Assembly: GCA_016721305.1 (NCBI GenBank)
Contig: JADKIH010000016.1
Location: 55,553-119,552, forward strand
Source: Bacteroidota bacterium
GTDB taxonomy: Bacteria > Bacteroidota > Bacteroidia > AKYH767-A > 2013-40CM-41-45
DNA length: 64,000 bases
Reading direction: 5' to 3'
Shown: positions 16,789 to 25,149 of the stretch, piece by piece
How positions within the stretch are numbered: the first letter of the stretch is position 1
How the letters are laid out: every line of letters starts with the position of its first letter
Notes under the pieces: model-generated
What the model was told of the DNA's origin: nothing
The model's input: only the letters and a program-made list of their open reading frames with translations
Database searches by the model: none
Position numbers and translations under genes: made by a program

Positions 16789-18096
16789 ATGTCGGGAGAA
16801 TCATTTGTAAAAGAAGTTAAGAAACTCGGAGGACTGGATAAGAGTGTTATGCAAACACTCTTGTTTCGTTTATCCGGGCTTGGACTTATTTTCCTTTTGC
16901 AAATTATGCTGGCCCGATTGATGGGTCCTAAAAGCTATGGTGATTATACTGTCATCATCACAGCAGTCAATTTGCTTCTCGTAGTAAGTATGTTCGGGCT
17001 CGATTCAGCGATTCTGCGCTTTCTCCCTTCTTCCCTCGAAAAGGGTGATACCGGCGGGGCGTTGGGCTTTGTCAGATTTGGAAAACGAATGATCAGTGTA
17101 CTGGTCATCGTTTGTTGTGTCGGGATATTTATTTTCCTCCTCGCTAAAGCAAAACGATTCAGCAGCGATTTTTCCGAAGGATTACTTTGGGCAATACCGC
17201 TTCTGCCATTTCTTGCGTTTACAAATTTCTCCGCAGCAATTTTGAGAGCGTTGCGAATGATTAAAACGTCGATGATGCCGGCGTACTTTTTGTTTCCGAT
17301 TATGATGGCTGCGTTCTCCTGGATTTATTTCAATGCAGAGAACCGTCTCACGGCCGATGCTGCGATGGTTTTGAATCTTGGTTGCTCTGTTGCCATCTTT
17401 CTCTACACGAGTCGAAAAGCAAAAAAGACGCTTAACGAATATGTCGGTGAAACAGAGCCTGTCTTCTCAAGAAATGTTTGGTTCTCCGTTTCGTCTGTGT
17501 TATTTCTCACAACAGCGATGGATCTACTCCTGAAGCAATCCGACATTTTGATGGTCGGTTATTTTCTGAATAATACCAAAGCCGGAATTTATGCCGTTGC
17601 CGCAAAGTTGGCCACGCTCTCGTCACTCGGACTTGCCGTTGCTGATTATATCGTCATGCCACGGATTGCTGCATTGTTCGAAGCGCGTCAATTTGGAAAG
17701 TTACAGAAAATGGTACGCAGTGCGAGTTTTCAGATCCTATCGATCTCGCTGCCTGTAATGCTCATCTTAATCATCTTCGGAAAATTTATTCTGGGTTTGT
17801 TCGGAACACCGTACAAGGTTTCATATATCCCTCTGGTTATTCTTCTCGTCGGACAATTAGTAAATGCAGCAACCGGAATGGTCGGTGGGTTGATGATGAT
17901 GACAGGTCACCAAAGGAAATTTTTCGTATTCTATGCAGGTGCGATCTTACTTCAATTCGTTCTGAATATTTTGCTCATTCGCCCGCTTGGAATCAATGGC
18001 GCTGCTATCAGTACTACGGTGGCGATGATCTTTCTTAATGTCAGCGCATACTTTTTTGTCCGAAAAAATTTGCGGATCAAAGCCTCGATATTTTAG
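16789..18096 (+). CDS. Polysaccharide flippase, Wzx-like (set 2)
   Basis: This is a second MOP-superfamily lipid-linked oligosaccharide flippase, with 435 residues and about 12-14 hydrophobic helices. LSGLGLIFLLQIMLARLMGPKSYGDYT near the N-terminus and LGINGAAISTTVAMI near the C-terminus are typical of Wzx/RfbX. It is only distantly similar by eye to the flippase at 1336, so it is not a recent duplicate. It starts 19 nt after wecC and precedes the second Wzy-like gene. Confidence 0.88.
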   Translation: MSGESFVKEVKKLGGLDKSVMQTLLFRLSGLGLIFLLQIMLARLMGPKSYGDYTVIITAVNLLLVVSMFGLDSAILRFLPSSLEKGDTGGALGFVRFGKRMISVLVIVCCVGIFIFLLAKAKRFSSDFSEGLLWAIPLLPFLAFTNFSAAILRALRMIKTSMMPAYFLFPIMMAAFSWIYFNAENRLTADAAMVLNLGCSVAIFLYTSRKAKKTLNEYVGETEPVFSRNVWFSVSSVLFLTTAMDLLLKQSDILMVGYFLNNTKAGIYAVAAKLATLSSLGLAVADYIVMPRIAALFEARQFGKLQKMVRSASFQILSISLPVMLILIIFGKFILGLFGTPYKVSYIPLVILLVGQLVNAATGMVGGLMMMTGHQRKFFVFYAGAILLQFVLNILLIRPLGINGAAISTTVAMIFLNVSAYFFVRKNLRIKASIF

Positions 18097-18129
18097 GTGT
18101 GCAAAGACGCGTCCTCTCAGGCTTTTTAG

Positions 18130-18137
18130 TACTTTCG
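18130..18137 (+). promoter_or_regulatory. Putative -7 element upstream of second Wzy-like gene
   Basis: TACTTTCG lies inside the 11-mer GTACTTTCGTC, shared with 2741-2751 before the first Wzy-like gene. It stands 18 nt before the GTG start. No convincing -33 box is visible. Confidence 0.33.
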
Positions 18138-18155
18138 TCTGCTTAACTGATTCGC

Positions 18156-19418
18156 GTGAACACGGCCGTTTTACCAGTAAATTCAGAGTATTCCGGACAA
18201 ACATCTTCGTTGTTTGATCGTGTCCTCTTGTTTTTGCTGGTTTTCTCCATCTATTTCGAAGCGAATCTTCCGAATATCTACGGAGCAAGTACACCATTCC
18301 TGCTCTTCGGATTTACTTTTGCTTATCTGGCCGTAAAACGATTGAATACACTTGTCAGATTATTTTCAGGAAGATTCTTTATCGCTTGCCTCTCGTTTGC
18401 AGTTCTCTGCGTGTTTATGGAAACGCTGCACCCGTTTGCTTCCTACGATTTCATCTCCCGTTACATGAATATGGTGCTGGGAATGTTCTGCATCATTGCT
18501 CTCTGTCGCGATCTTGCTGCCGTTGATATTGCACTGTTCACATTTATTCTCGCCAGTGCTTTTCAGGCATTCTTTATCATTACCGGCACAGCTCCATTGC
18601 TACGCCATGTTACGGCGGACAATTTTTCTGATGCTTCCCATGCACGACTGATGGCTTTTGAAGAGTTTTACCTTCGGGGTAATTTGAATGATATCTCATA
18701 TTTCAGTTCCATCGGTGCTATTATTGGAATCATCTGGGCGTACTATGAGCAAGTGAAATGGAAGAAAATCGGATTGGTTGTTCTTACTATTCCATCCATC
18801 TTCGGCGTCTTTCTACCGGCTTCACGTACAGGTGCCGTTATATTCTTTACTTCCTTTCTGCTCTTTATGTATAAGTCGAAAATAAAGATTCGGAAATGGA
18901 TTTTTGCACTGCCTGTTTTGCTCATCGGTCTCATCATGGCAATTCCTGATTTCGTGTGGGTGCGCCTTGGATCTTTAGTACGACTTTCGGAATTGCAGGA
19001 AGAAGACTCACGAACAAAAGTGTATAAAGCTGTTTTGAAAAATATTGATCAGTATATTTTCACCGGAGTGGGTTCGGGAAATTATTGGAATGGCTGGGCT
19101 GTGAATGCAGGAATTACTAATCGTTTCACAACGGATATGGCAATGGCTGCACATAATGCATTCTTCCAACTCTGGATCTACTGGGGATTGCCGGCACTGA
19201 TCGGATTTATTTATCTGATGTATATGTTTTCGAAAATCCTCGATCGCAATATTGCCGGCGATCGCCGAAAGACTTCGATCTACATTTTCATCATGATCAT
19301 CCCAATGATTTTTGTGTTCTATCATTCATTCTACCATAAATCTTTTTCCATCGGATTGGGCCTCTTGCTCAGTATGCGATTCTGGAATTTGCAGGGAGAA
19401 AGAAAGCTGACTCTTTAA
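18156..19418 (+). CDS. O-antigen polymerase/ligase-like membrane protein (Wzy, set 2)
   Basis: This 420-residue polytopic membrane protein of the Wzy/O-antigen ligase superfamily has the motifs PASRTGAVIFF (about 206-216) and, later, YIFTGVGSGNYWNGW followed by AAHNAFFQLWIYWGLPALIGF. The histidine-asparagine pair before the last helices is the classic superfamily feature. The start is GTG 18156; no closer ATG retains the first helix. With the adjacent Wzx it forms a second complete flip-and-polymerise pair in the locus. Confidence 0.85.
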   Translation: MNTAVLPVNSEYSGQTSSLFDRVLLFLLVFSIYFEANLPNIYGASTPFLLFGFTFAYLAVKRLNTLVRLFSGRFFIACLSFAVLCVFMETLHPFASYDFISRYMNMVLGMFCIIALCRDLAAVDIALFTFILASAFQAFFIITGTAPLLRHVTADNFSDASHARLMAFEEFYLRGNLNDISYFSSIGAIIGIIWAYYEQVKWKKIGLVVLTIPSIFGVFLPASRTGAVIFFTSFLLFMYKSKIKIRKWIFALPVLLIGLIMAIPDFVWVRLGSLVRLSELQEEDSRTKVYKAVLKNIDQYIFTGVGSGNYWNGWAVNAGITNRFTTDMAMAAHNAFFQLWIYWGLPALIGFIYLMYMFSKILDRNIAGDRRKTSIYIFIMIIPMIFVFYHSFYHKSFSIGLGLLLSMRFWNLQGERKLTL

Positions 19419-19423
19419 AATAC

Positions 19424-20479
19424 ATGCCTGATAAATTACATATCGCTCTCGTAATCGGTTCCATGAGAACCGGTGGTGCAGAGCGTGCGTTTTTGAATTT
19501 GTCAAATGCATTTGTCAAAGCGGGACATCGGGTAGATTTGGTTCTTGTTGAGAAGACAGGAAGTTTTCTTGCTTTGCTCGATGACGGAATTAACATCGTT
19601 GATTTAAATGCCGGACAGGCTAAACGTGGTGTCTCTGCATTTAGAAATTATTTAAATGACGTTAACCCAAATGCAATCATTGTTGCTCAGTTGCATGTGC
19701 AATTAATGGCAATGATGGCTGTGGGAAAAGCAAATTGGCAAGGGAAAATTATCCTGAACGAGCAGAGTACTTTTTCGCAAAACAATAAAGGTTTTAAAAA
19801 GCAAATGCAATATTGGCTTGCTAAATGGTTCTTCCGGAAAGCTGATGCGATTACCGTTGTCTCCAAAGGAGCAGCGGATGATTTTGTTGAGTATTTTCCT
19901 TCGTTGAAAAGTAAGACAACGGTTATTTATAATCCGATTATTACGGATCAATCTGAAAGGCTTGCAGCGGAAAAAATTGAACATGATTTTTTTAAAGAGA
20001 ATGTTCCGGTTATTGTTTCGGCAGGACGATTAGTTGTTAGCAAAAATTTTCCTCTGCTTATTCGTTCGTTTGCTGCCGTTGTCCGCGAAAAAGAGGCTCG
20101 GCTTATAATCCTCGGTGGTGGGCCGGAGAAGTCGAATTTGCAAGTGTTGATTGACAATCTTGGTTTGCAAGATTCGGTTTCGTTGGCCGGAGAAACTTCG
20201 AATACGTTGGCGTTTTTTAAGCAGGCCGGAATCGTTGTACTTTCATCAGATTATGAAGGACTACCGGCAGTTCTCATCGAAGCGCTTTATTGTAATTGTC
20301 ATGTAATCAGTACGAACTGCCCAAATGGACCGGCAGAAATTCTGCAAGAAGGCAAGTTTGGTGTTCTTGTAAAGATGGGAGACGAAGCCGGAATGGCGCA
20401 GGCGATTTTGACAGCAATCAAAAATCCTCGTTCAGCGAATGGTGTTCAAAGGGCAAACGATTTTATGCAGATACAATAG
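19424..20479 (+). CDS. Glycosyltransferase family 4, C-terminus frame-broken
   Basis: This GT-B glycosyltransferase begins with GSMRTGGAERAFLNLS (acceptor-domain loop) and carries the GT4 donor motif SSDYEGLPAVLIEALYCNC near residue 270. The frame ends at 20479 with an atypical tail (RANDFMQIQ). In the next frame the expected family C-terminus YADTIALEYLRLLKK continues to a TAA at 20509-20511. Adding one base in the short A run (20455-20457) or T run (20461-20464) restores it. The full protein would be about 362 residues ending at 20511. Function is probably little affected even as read, since only the last helix changes. Confidence 0.85.
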   Translation: MPDKLHIALVIGSMRTGGAERAFLNLSNAFVKAGHRVDLVLVEKTGSFLALLDDGINIVDLNAGQAKRGVSAFRNYLNDVNPNAIIVAQLHVQLMAMMAVGKANWQGKIILNEQSTFSQNNKGFKKQMQYWLAKWFFRKADAITVVSKGAADDFVEYFPSLKSKTTVIYNPIITDQSERLAAEKIEHDFFKENVPVIVSAGRLVVSKNFPLLIRSFAAVVREKEARLIILGGGPEKSNLQVLIDNLGLQDSVSLAGETSNTLAFFKQAGIVVLSSDYEGLPAVLIEALYCNCHVISTNCPNGPAEILQEGKFGVLVKMGDEAGMAQAILTAIKNPRSANGVQRANDFMQIQ

Positions 20480-20518
20480 CTTTGGAGTATCTTCGTCTTC
20501 TAAAGAAATAAGCATTGA

Positions 20519-21508
20519 ATGCATAAGCCGACAAAAAATATTGCTTTTGGACCAATGCCGTCTCCTATGGGTGGCGTATCGGTTCATTTGTCGCGGCTTT
20601 TGTATAAGTCAAAGGATGAGGCCGATCTTGAATTGGCCGTTTTCGATTTTCGTAAAGTAAAATTATTTCGTGTAGAAGGACAATCCGGCTTCTGGTCGAT
20701 GCTTTTGTTCTTCCTCAAGAGTTCTATTGTGCACATTCATTATGCGCATACGGCGAAAGTTCCGATTGCTATTGTTTCGAAGTTATTCGGCAAAAAGGTC
20801 TTTTTTACGCAGCACAATATGTACGGAGTGGATCATCCGTCGACGAAGCGAATCCTTGCCATCGCCGACAAAGTGATATTAGTAAATCCGACAATGGTTC
20901 CTATTCCGTCGAAAAAAATGGTGGTTGTTCCGGCTTTTATTCCCGATACAATTGGTGTAAGCGAAAATGTGTTCTTCAAAAGAATTGCCTCCGAATACGA
21001 GAACGTTATCATGGCCATCTCCACTCACACGCGGCATCATCCGTCTTTAATCGATGGCAAAGATGTTTATGGTTTCGATCTCGCTATCGAAGCCGTGAAA
21101 GCTTGCGAGCTTCAAAAGAAAACCGTGCTCGTACTTGTCGATGCAGCCGGTGTTTGGAAGGATAAATACCTGCCTTCAGCTACGATCCCCTTGAACGAAA
21201 ATATCGACATGCTATACCTGACCGAAGCTATTGATTTCACGTCAGCATTACCTTATTGCACTTTATTTCTCCGCCCTACAAGAACCGATGGCGACGCGCT
21301 CTCCGTACGTGAAGCTTTAGCCGACGGAATAAAAGTTGTTGCCAGCGATGCCAGTTTACGTCCGGCCGGAGTTTTCTTGTTTGAAAATGATTCTGTCTCT
21401 TCACTTACGTCTGTTCTCACTCTGGCGCTTTCAACAGCCATCATTGAGTCGCCCGAACAGCCGGATTTCAGTAAAGAGGTTTTTTGGTTGTATCGAAATG
21501 CTGACTGA
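20519..21508 (+). CDS. Glycosyltransferase-like protein (GT4-like)
   Basis: This 329-residue protein of GT-B type starts with GPMPSPMGGVSVHLSRLL and has an acceptor-domain segment FFTQHNMYGVDHPSTKRIL. The C-terminal half contains FLRPTRTDGDALSVREALADGIKVVASD, which fits a GT4 donor site in which D-x-L-S-V-R-E replaces the usual E-G-x-P-x-x-x-E pattern. The start ATG is chosen by these motifs; spacing to the restored end of the previous gene is 7 nt. The product ends abruptly with YRNAD; I see no convincing continuation in other frames. Confidence 0.75.
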   Translation: MHKPTKNIAFGPMPSPMGGVSVHLSRLLYKSKDEADLELAVFDFRKVKLFRVEGQSGFWSMLLFFLKSSIVHIHYAHTAKVPIAIVSKLFGKKVFFTQHNMYGVDHPSTKRILAIADKVILVNPTMVPIPSKKMVVVPAFIPDTIGVSENVFFKRIASEYENVIMAISTHTRHHPSLIDGKDVYGFDLAIEAVKACELQKKTVLVLVDAAGVWKDKYLPSATIPLNENIDMLYLTEAIDFTSALPYCTLFLRPTRTDGDALSVREALADGIKVVASDASLRPAGVFLFENDSVSSLTSVLTLALSTAIIESPEQPDFSKEVFWLYRNAD

Positions 21509-21780
21509 TGCAAGATCGTTGCCTCTGTTCATAAAGTTCTTAGCGGATGCGGCCTCTCAAATCCCATCTGTTCGGCCTGAAATCAAGGCTTAATGCCCGT
21601 TTCTTATCCCTGAATAGTAGTTCGGAATTTCTTTTTATCAACTGTGGAAAATTGGAGAAAAAGTTTATATTTGTAAATACCATTACCAAATTCAACTAAG
21701 TAGGATTGTTCCGCTTCTGCGGATATCGTTTCAATTATTTCGGCGATTGAAATTCGTAGAGTAAAACAAGTAATTTTATC
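21509..21780. other. Intergenic region before heparinase-like gene
   Basis: No supportable gene is present. A Bacteroidota-like -7 element TATATTTG occurs at 21666-21673, about 108 nt before the GTG start at 21781. A clear -33 box is lacking. The rest shows no repeats of the families seen elsewhere. Confidence 0.4.
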
Positions 21781-23355
21781 GTGCAAAACGTTTTTCGACT
21801 TGGGCGTACCGTACGCCATTTTAAGGCTGCTCAGCTGGGGAATAAATTCCAATACCGGCTCGTCAAGTTTTGCTATGATAAAAACATCATCACTCCGCCA
21901 AAAGGAGACTATCCTGATATTAAGTTTCTCAAGTTATTGCCCATTGCATACACATGTTCGGTCTATTCAAAAGGCGAGTTCTCTTTTTTAGGTCATAAGC
22001 ACCGGTTTGAAAAGACGATCGACTGGAATATAAAGACCAATGGTACGCTGTGGAATATTCGCCTCAACTCTTTCGACTATCTGAATCACAGTCAGATTCT
22101 GCCAGATGAAGGGAAGCAGGTTATTTACTCATTCATTCGTGATTTCAAAAAGAACAAAACTCGTTTCGATGCGCATTGTGTGTCGTTGCGAGTGATCAAT
22201 GCTATCAAATTTGTTTCCAGATTTCAGATTAATGAAAGTGAAATCAATGCTTTTTTATTCTCGCAAGCCGTCTATATCCTTCGGAATTCGGAAGTGCATT
22301 TGAAAAATAATCACTTGCTGGAAAATGCATTTGCTCTTTTGTATGCAGCAGATTTCTTTCAGGATAATGCCATGCATCGCTTTGCCGGAAGAATGCTGAC
22401 GAAAGAATTGCAGAACCAGATTCTCGACGATGGTGCGCACTTCGAACTGTGCCCAATGTATCATTTGTGGGTCGTCAACCGTTTGCTGGAATCAGTGCAG
22501 ATTTTCCGTTCATCAATGTTTACAGTTACGGCACTCAATGAGCAGCTAACGAAGTATGCATCAAAAATGCTCGGATGGACTTCACAATTGCAATTTGATA
22601 ACGGCACCTTACCGGCCATTAACGACAGTGCCGCCGGCTACGGTCCGGGAGTGTCGGCTGTTTTGAAACTGGCGGCCGAGCTTGGATTGAAACTGCAGGT
22701 TCTCCCGATGAAGGAAAGTGGCTTTCGGAAGTTTCGTAATCGTCATTTCGAAATGCTTGTCGATATCAATGGACTCACACCTTCCGAAGCACCCGGACAT
22801 TCGCATGCCGATACGTTCAATTTTGTGCTCAATGTTTTCGGTGACCCGTTTGTAATTGACACAGGAATTTCAACGTATGAAAATTCGCCGCAACGTTTGT
22901 ATGAGCGTTCTACCATGGCTCATAATACCGTTGTTGTAAATAATAAAAATCAAAGCGAAGTTTATGGTTCATTCCGGGCGGGAAGAAGAGCGAGCGTTCA
23001 TCTGATTCAGAATTCCGGCTCCGAATTGAAAGCTTCGCACAATGGTTACGCTTATCTTGGCGTGAAACATCAGCGAACTATTACATTTGAAAAAGACAGG
23101 ATTATTATTCGCGATACGATCGAAAGTAAAAAGCCGGTGAAGTGCACGGCTTATTTGCACATTGATAAAAAAAATAGACTGACGGAGAAGGAGGGAAGCT
23201 ATTTTTCAAAGTTTGTCAGAATTGATTTTGAGCATGCCGGCAAATCGATGCTCACCGAAAATCACTACGCACCTTCGTTTGGACAATTATTGCCGTGCCA
23301 CGTCATCCAGACTGAGTTTGAGAAGGAGTTGGTGACAGTGATACGGTTGGTGTGA
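21781..23355 (+). CDS. Heparinase II/III-family polysaccharide lyase-like protein
   Basis: This 524-residue protein has an N-terminal all-helical toroid-like region and a C-terminal beta-sheet lyase domain. The conserved heparinase II/III segment GHSHADTFNFVLNVFGDPF lies near residue 338 and is followed by IDTGISTYE and MAHNTVVVNNKNQSEVYG. No signal peptide is visible at the GTG start, so cytoplasmic or unusually exported action is possible. In polysaccharide biosynthesis loci such proteins are thought to trim or turn over the polymer; uronic-acid residues (ManNAcA from wecBC) would be a fitting substrate (inference). Its last 45 nt, including the stop, are duplicated 160 nt downstream. Confidence 0.87.
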   Translation: MQNVFRLGRTVRHFKAAQLGNKFQYRLVKFCYDKNIITPPKGDYPDIKFLKLLPIAYTCSVYSKGEFSFLGHKHRFEKTIDWNIKTNGTLWNIRLNSFDYLNHSQILPDEGKQVIYSFIRDFKKNKTRFDAHCVSLRVINAIKFVSRFQINESEINAFLFSQAVYILRNSEVHLKNNHLLENAFALLYAADFFQDNAMHRFAGRMLTKELQNQILDDGAHFELCPMYHLWVVNRLLESVQIFRSSMFTVTALNEQLTKYASKMLGWTSQLQFDNGTLPAINDSAAGYGPGVSAVLKLAAELGLKLQVLPMKESGFRKFRNRHFEMLVDINGLTPSEAPGHSHADTFNFVLNVFGDPFVIDTGISTYENSPQRLYERSTMAHNTVVVNNKNQSEVYGSFRAGRRASVHLIQNSGSELKASHNGYAYLGVKHQRTITFEKDRIIIRDTIESKKPVKCTAYLHIDKKNRLTEKEGSYFSKFVRIDFEHAGKSMLTENHYAPSFGQLLPCHVIQTEFEKELVTVIRLV

Positions 23356-23643
23356 AGATCGTAAGTGTTTCCCACGGAGATCACGGAAATAGACACGGAA
23401 ATCACGGAAATGCAGACCCTAATTACAATCTTGTGCCTCTCGTGGACTTCGTGTTCTTGTGGTAAAAAAAACCGAGTTTGAGAAGGAGTTGGTGACGGTG
23501 ATACGGTTGGTGTGATGCTTAAATTTGTTTCCCGCAGAATTCGCAGAAATTTCGCAGAAATCGCTGAGATGCTTTCTTCAAAGTAGGGTGACTCAAAACA
23601 ATCTTGTGCCTCTCGTGGACCTCGTGTACTTGTGGTAAAAAAA
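23311..23643 (+). repeat. Tandem duplication including the 3' end of the lyase gene
   Basis: Two head-to-tail copies, 23311-23470 and 23471-23643, each begin with the last 45 nt of the lyase gene and end with a CTCGTGGAC...TTGTGGTAAAA block. The coding parts differ at two positions, both synonymous (ACT/ACC and ACA/ACG). The centres differ in family: copy 1 has CACGGAAAT-type repeats, copy 2 CGCAGAAAT-type repeats. It fills most of the gene-free stretch 23356-23770. Confidence 0.85.
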
Positions 23644-23697
23644 TCACTCCTATATCCACTGCTGCTCTTTTTGTTGATTATTTACTTTTTAATCCGG

Positions 23698-23727
23698 TTG
23701 TGTGATTAATGGAAAATTTTAATTTTG
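23698..23727 (+). promoter_or_regulatory. Putative Bacteroidota promoter for the GT4 gene at 23771
   Basis: TTG (23698-23700), a 19-nt spacer and TAATTTTG (23720-23727) fit the consensus well. The expected start of transcription leaves a leader of about 35-40 nt before the ATG. Confidence 0.55.
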
Positions 23728-23740
23728 GCAACCCGTTAAT

Positions 23741-23765
23741 AATTCATAATTCTGAATTCATAATT
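23741..23765 (+). repeat. Short direct repeat AATTCATAATT
   Basis: Two copies of the 11-mer, at 23741-23751 and 23755-23765, stand between the promoter and the start codon, so they would lie in the 5' leader. Confidence 0.6.
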
Positions 23766-23770
23766 TAAAA

Positions 23771-24973
23771 ATGTCTCGCAAAGTAATAAACCTCATAACC
23801 CCGCACTTCGCTCCGGAGAACACTGCTGCTTCTCACCGGATGGAAACTGCTGCGCGGATTTTGTCGGCGAGCTTTGACGTGAATGTGTTTACGCTCACTG
23901 AACGGGGCAAGAAATTCAGAGCTGAAAAGGAACTGTGGAACGATAATCTGACGGTTCATTACACGTATCTTCCTGCGTATCCTAAGGCATTCTTTCCGAT
24001 TCGTGCTTTCATCGAATGGTGGTACTCTCGTAAACTTGTCAAAAAGGCAAATCGTTCCGAAGCGGATATGGTCTTGGTTACCGTGCCTTTTATGTTCCTC
24101 CTGAATACGGTTGCTTCTAAATCAGTCGCAGCTAAAAAGGTAGCCGATATTCGTGATCTCGTTTGGCACTACTTGCCGGAAAGAAATTTCATTCAGCGTT
24201 TTTTCAAAAAGGCTGTTACGAAATTAATGCATCGGTCATTGCTGAAATATGATGCCATTACTGTTACCAGTGAAGTCGAGAAAAAATGGCTTAAGAAAGT
24301 TGCGGGCATCGACGGACATATGATTCACGTCGTTTCCAATGGTATTGCTGATGATAAGTTCCGAGTGCTGCAGACTTTGACGCCGAATCAGCTGAAGAAT
24401 GAATACGTGATTTCTTATATCGGAAATATCGGGAGCAGTCAAACTCTTATGCCACTTGTAGAGGCTGTCAAAAATGTAAAGGGTATTCGACTCAATCTAA
24501 TCGGCGATGGAAACGAACGTCGTCGCATTCAGGATTACCTGCACAAGGAAGATGTTCGCAATGTTTTTCTCCCGGGAAAATTGAAATGGGCACGAACGAT
24601 TCCTTACTATCAGTCATCATCTTTACTCTTCGCCGGACTGAAAAACGAATTCGATACGGCTATTCCATCGAAACTATACGAATATCTCGCGACCGGACTT
24701 CCGATTTTTTACATCGGAACCGGAGCGGCGGCAAATTTCATGAAAACATTTGAAAATACTTTTGTGATTGAGTACACCGATCCGGTGAGCATCAAGAAGG
24801 AATTGCTGCGAATTATGCATGCAGCTCCCGAACTTTCGGCCGATAATGCACGAAAAGTCAACGATTATTATCTCCGCGATTCACTCAGCAAACGCTTCGT
24901 AGAAATTTCGGCCGGATTACTGAAGGAAAAAGAACTCAGTAATTTGTTTGTCGAAGACCTTCTTTCTGTCTAA
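23771..24973 (+). CDS. Glycosyltransferase family 4 (WcaI/WbuB-like)
   Basis: This 400-residue GT-B glycosyltransferase has an N-terminal LITPHFAPENTAASHRMETAARIL motif, typical of the WbuB-like group in which the acceptor domain begins with a P-x-x-x-A/G-G-x-x-R loop. Further on are VVSNGIADDKF at the domain boundary and IPSKLYEYLATGLPIFYIG at the donor site, with glutamate E in KLYEYL. It has its own probable promoter and closes the polysaccharide locus. The next gene belongs to respiration. Confidence 0.87.
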   Translation: MSRKVINLITPHFAPENTAASHRMETAARILSASFDVNVFTLTERGKKFRAEKELWNDNLTVHYTYLPAYPKAFFPIRAFIEWWYSRKLVKKANRSEADMVLVTVPFMFLLNTVASKSVAAKKVADIRDLVWHYLPERNFIQRFFKKAVTKLMHRSLLKYDAITVTSEVEKKWLKKVAGIDGHMIHVVSNGIADDKFRVLQTLTPNQLKNEYVISYIGNIGSSQTLMPLVEAVKNVKGIRLNLIGDGNERRRIQDYLHKEDVRNVFLPGKLKWARTIPYYQSSSLLFAGLKNEFDTAIPSKLYEYLATGLPIFYIGTGAAANFMKTFENTFVIEYTDPVSIKKELLRIMHAAPELSADNARKVNDYYLRDSLSKRFVEISAGLLKEKELSNLFVEDLLSV

Positions 24974-25026
24974 TAATCAGACACTTTGAAAAGCGTCGCG
25001 GCCTTTTTATTTCGAGAAAAAAGCCC

Positions 25027-25034
25027 TATCCTTG
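25027..25034 (+). promoter_or_regulatory. Putative -7 element upstream of ctaB
   Basis: TATCCTTG is a near match to TAnnTTTG. It shares the upstream 14-mer AAAAAAGCCCTATC with the Wzi-like gene promoter region. The leader to the ATG at 25150 would be over 100 nt, with no recognised RNA element. Confidence 0.33.
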
Positions 25035-25149
25035 CATCCCGATTTTATACCGTATCAATCTCATATTATTGAGCGAGAAAGGTATACCATCTGAGGCGGA
25101 TCCGGTGTCCACTCTTTAATATCTCAATAGGTTAGGCAGTAACAGAAAA

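Noticed and set aside
21336..21593. Alternative-frame ORF as a continuation of the glycosyltransferase at 20519
   Set aside because: The continuation shows no GT4-like C-terminal helix, and joining it would need a shift without a clear homopolymer at the right place.
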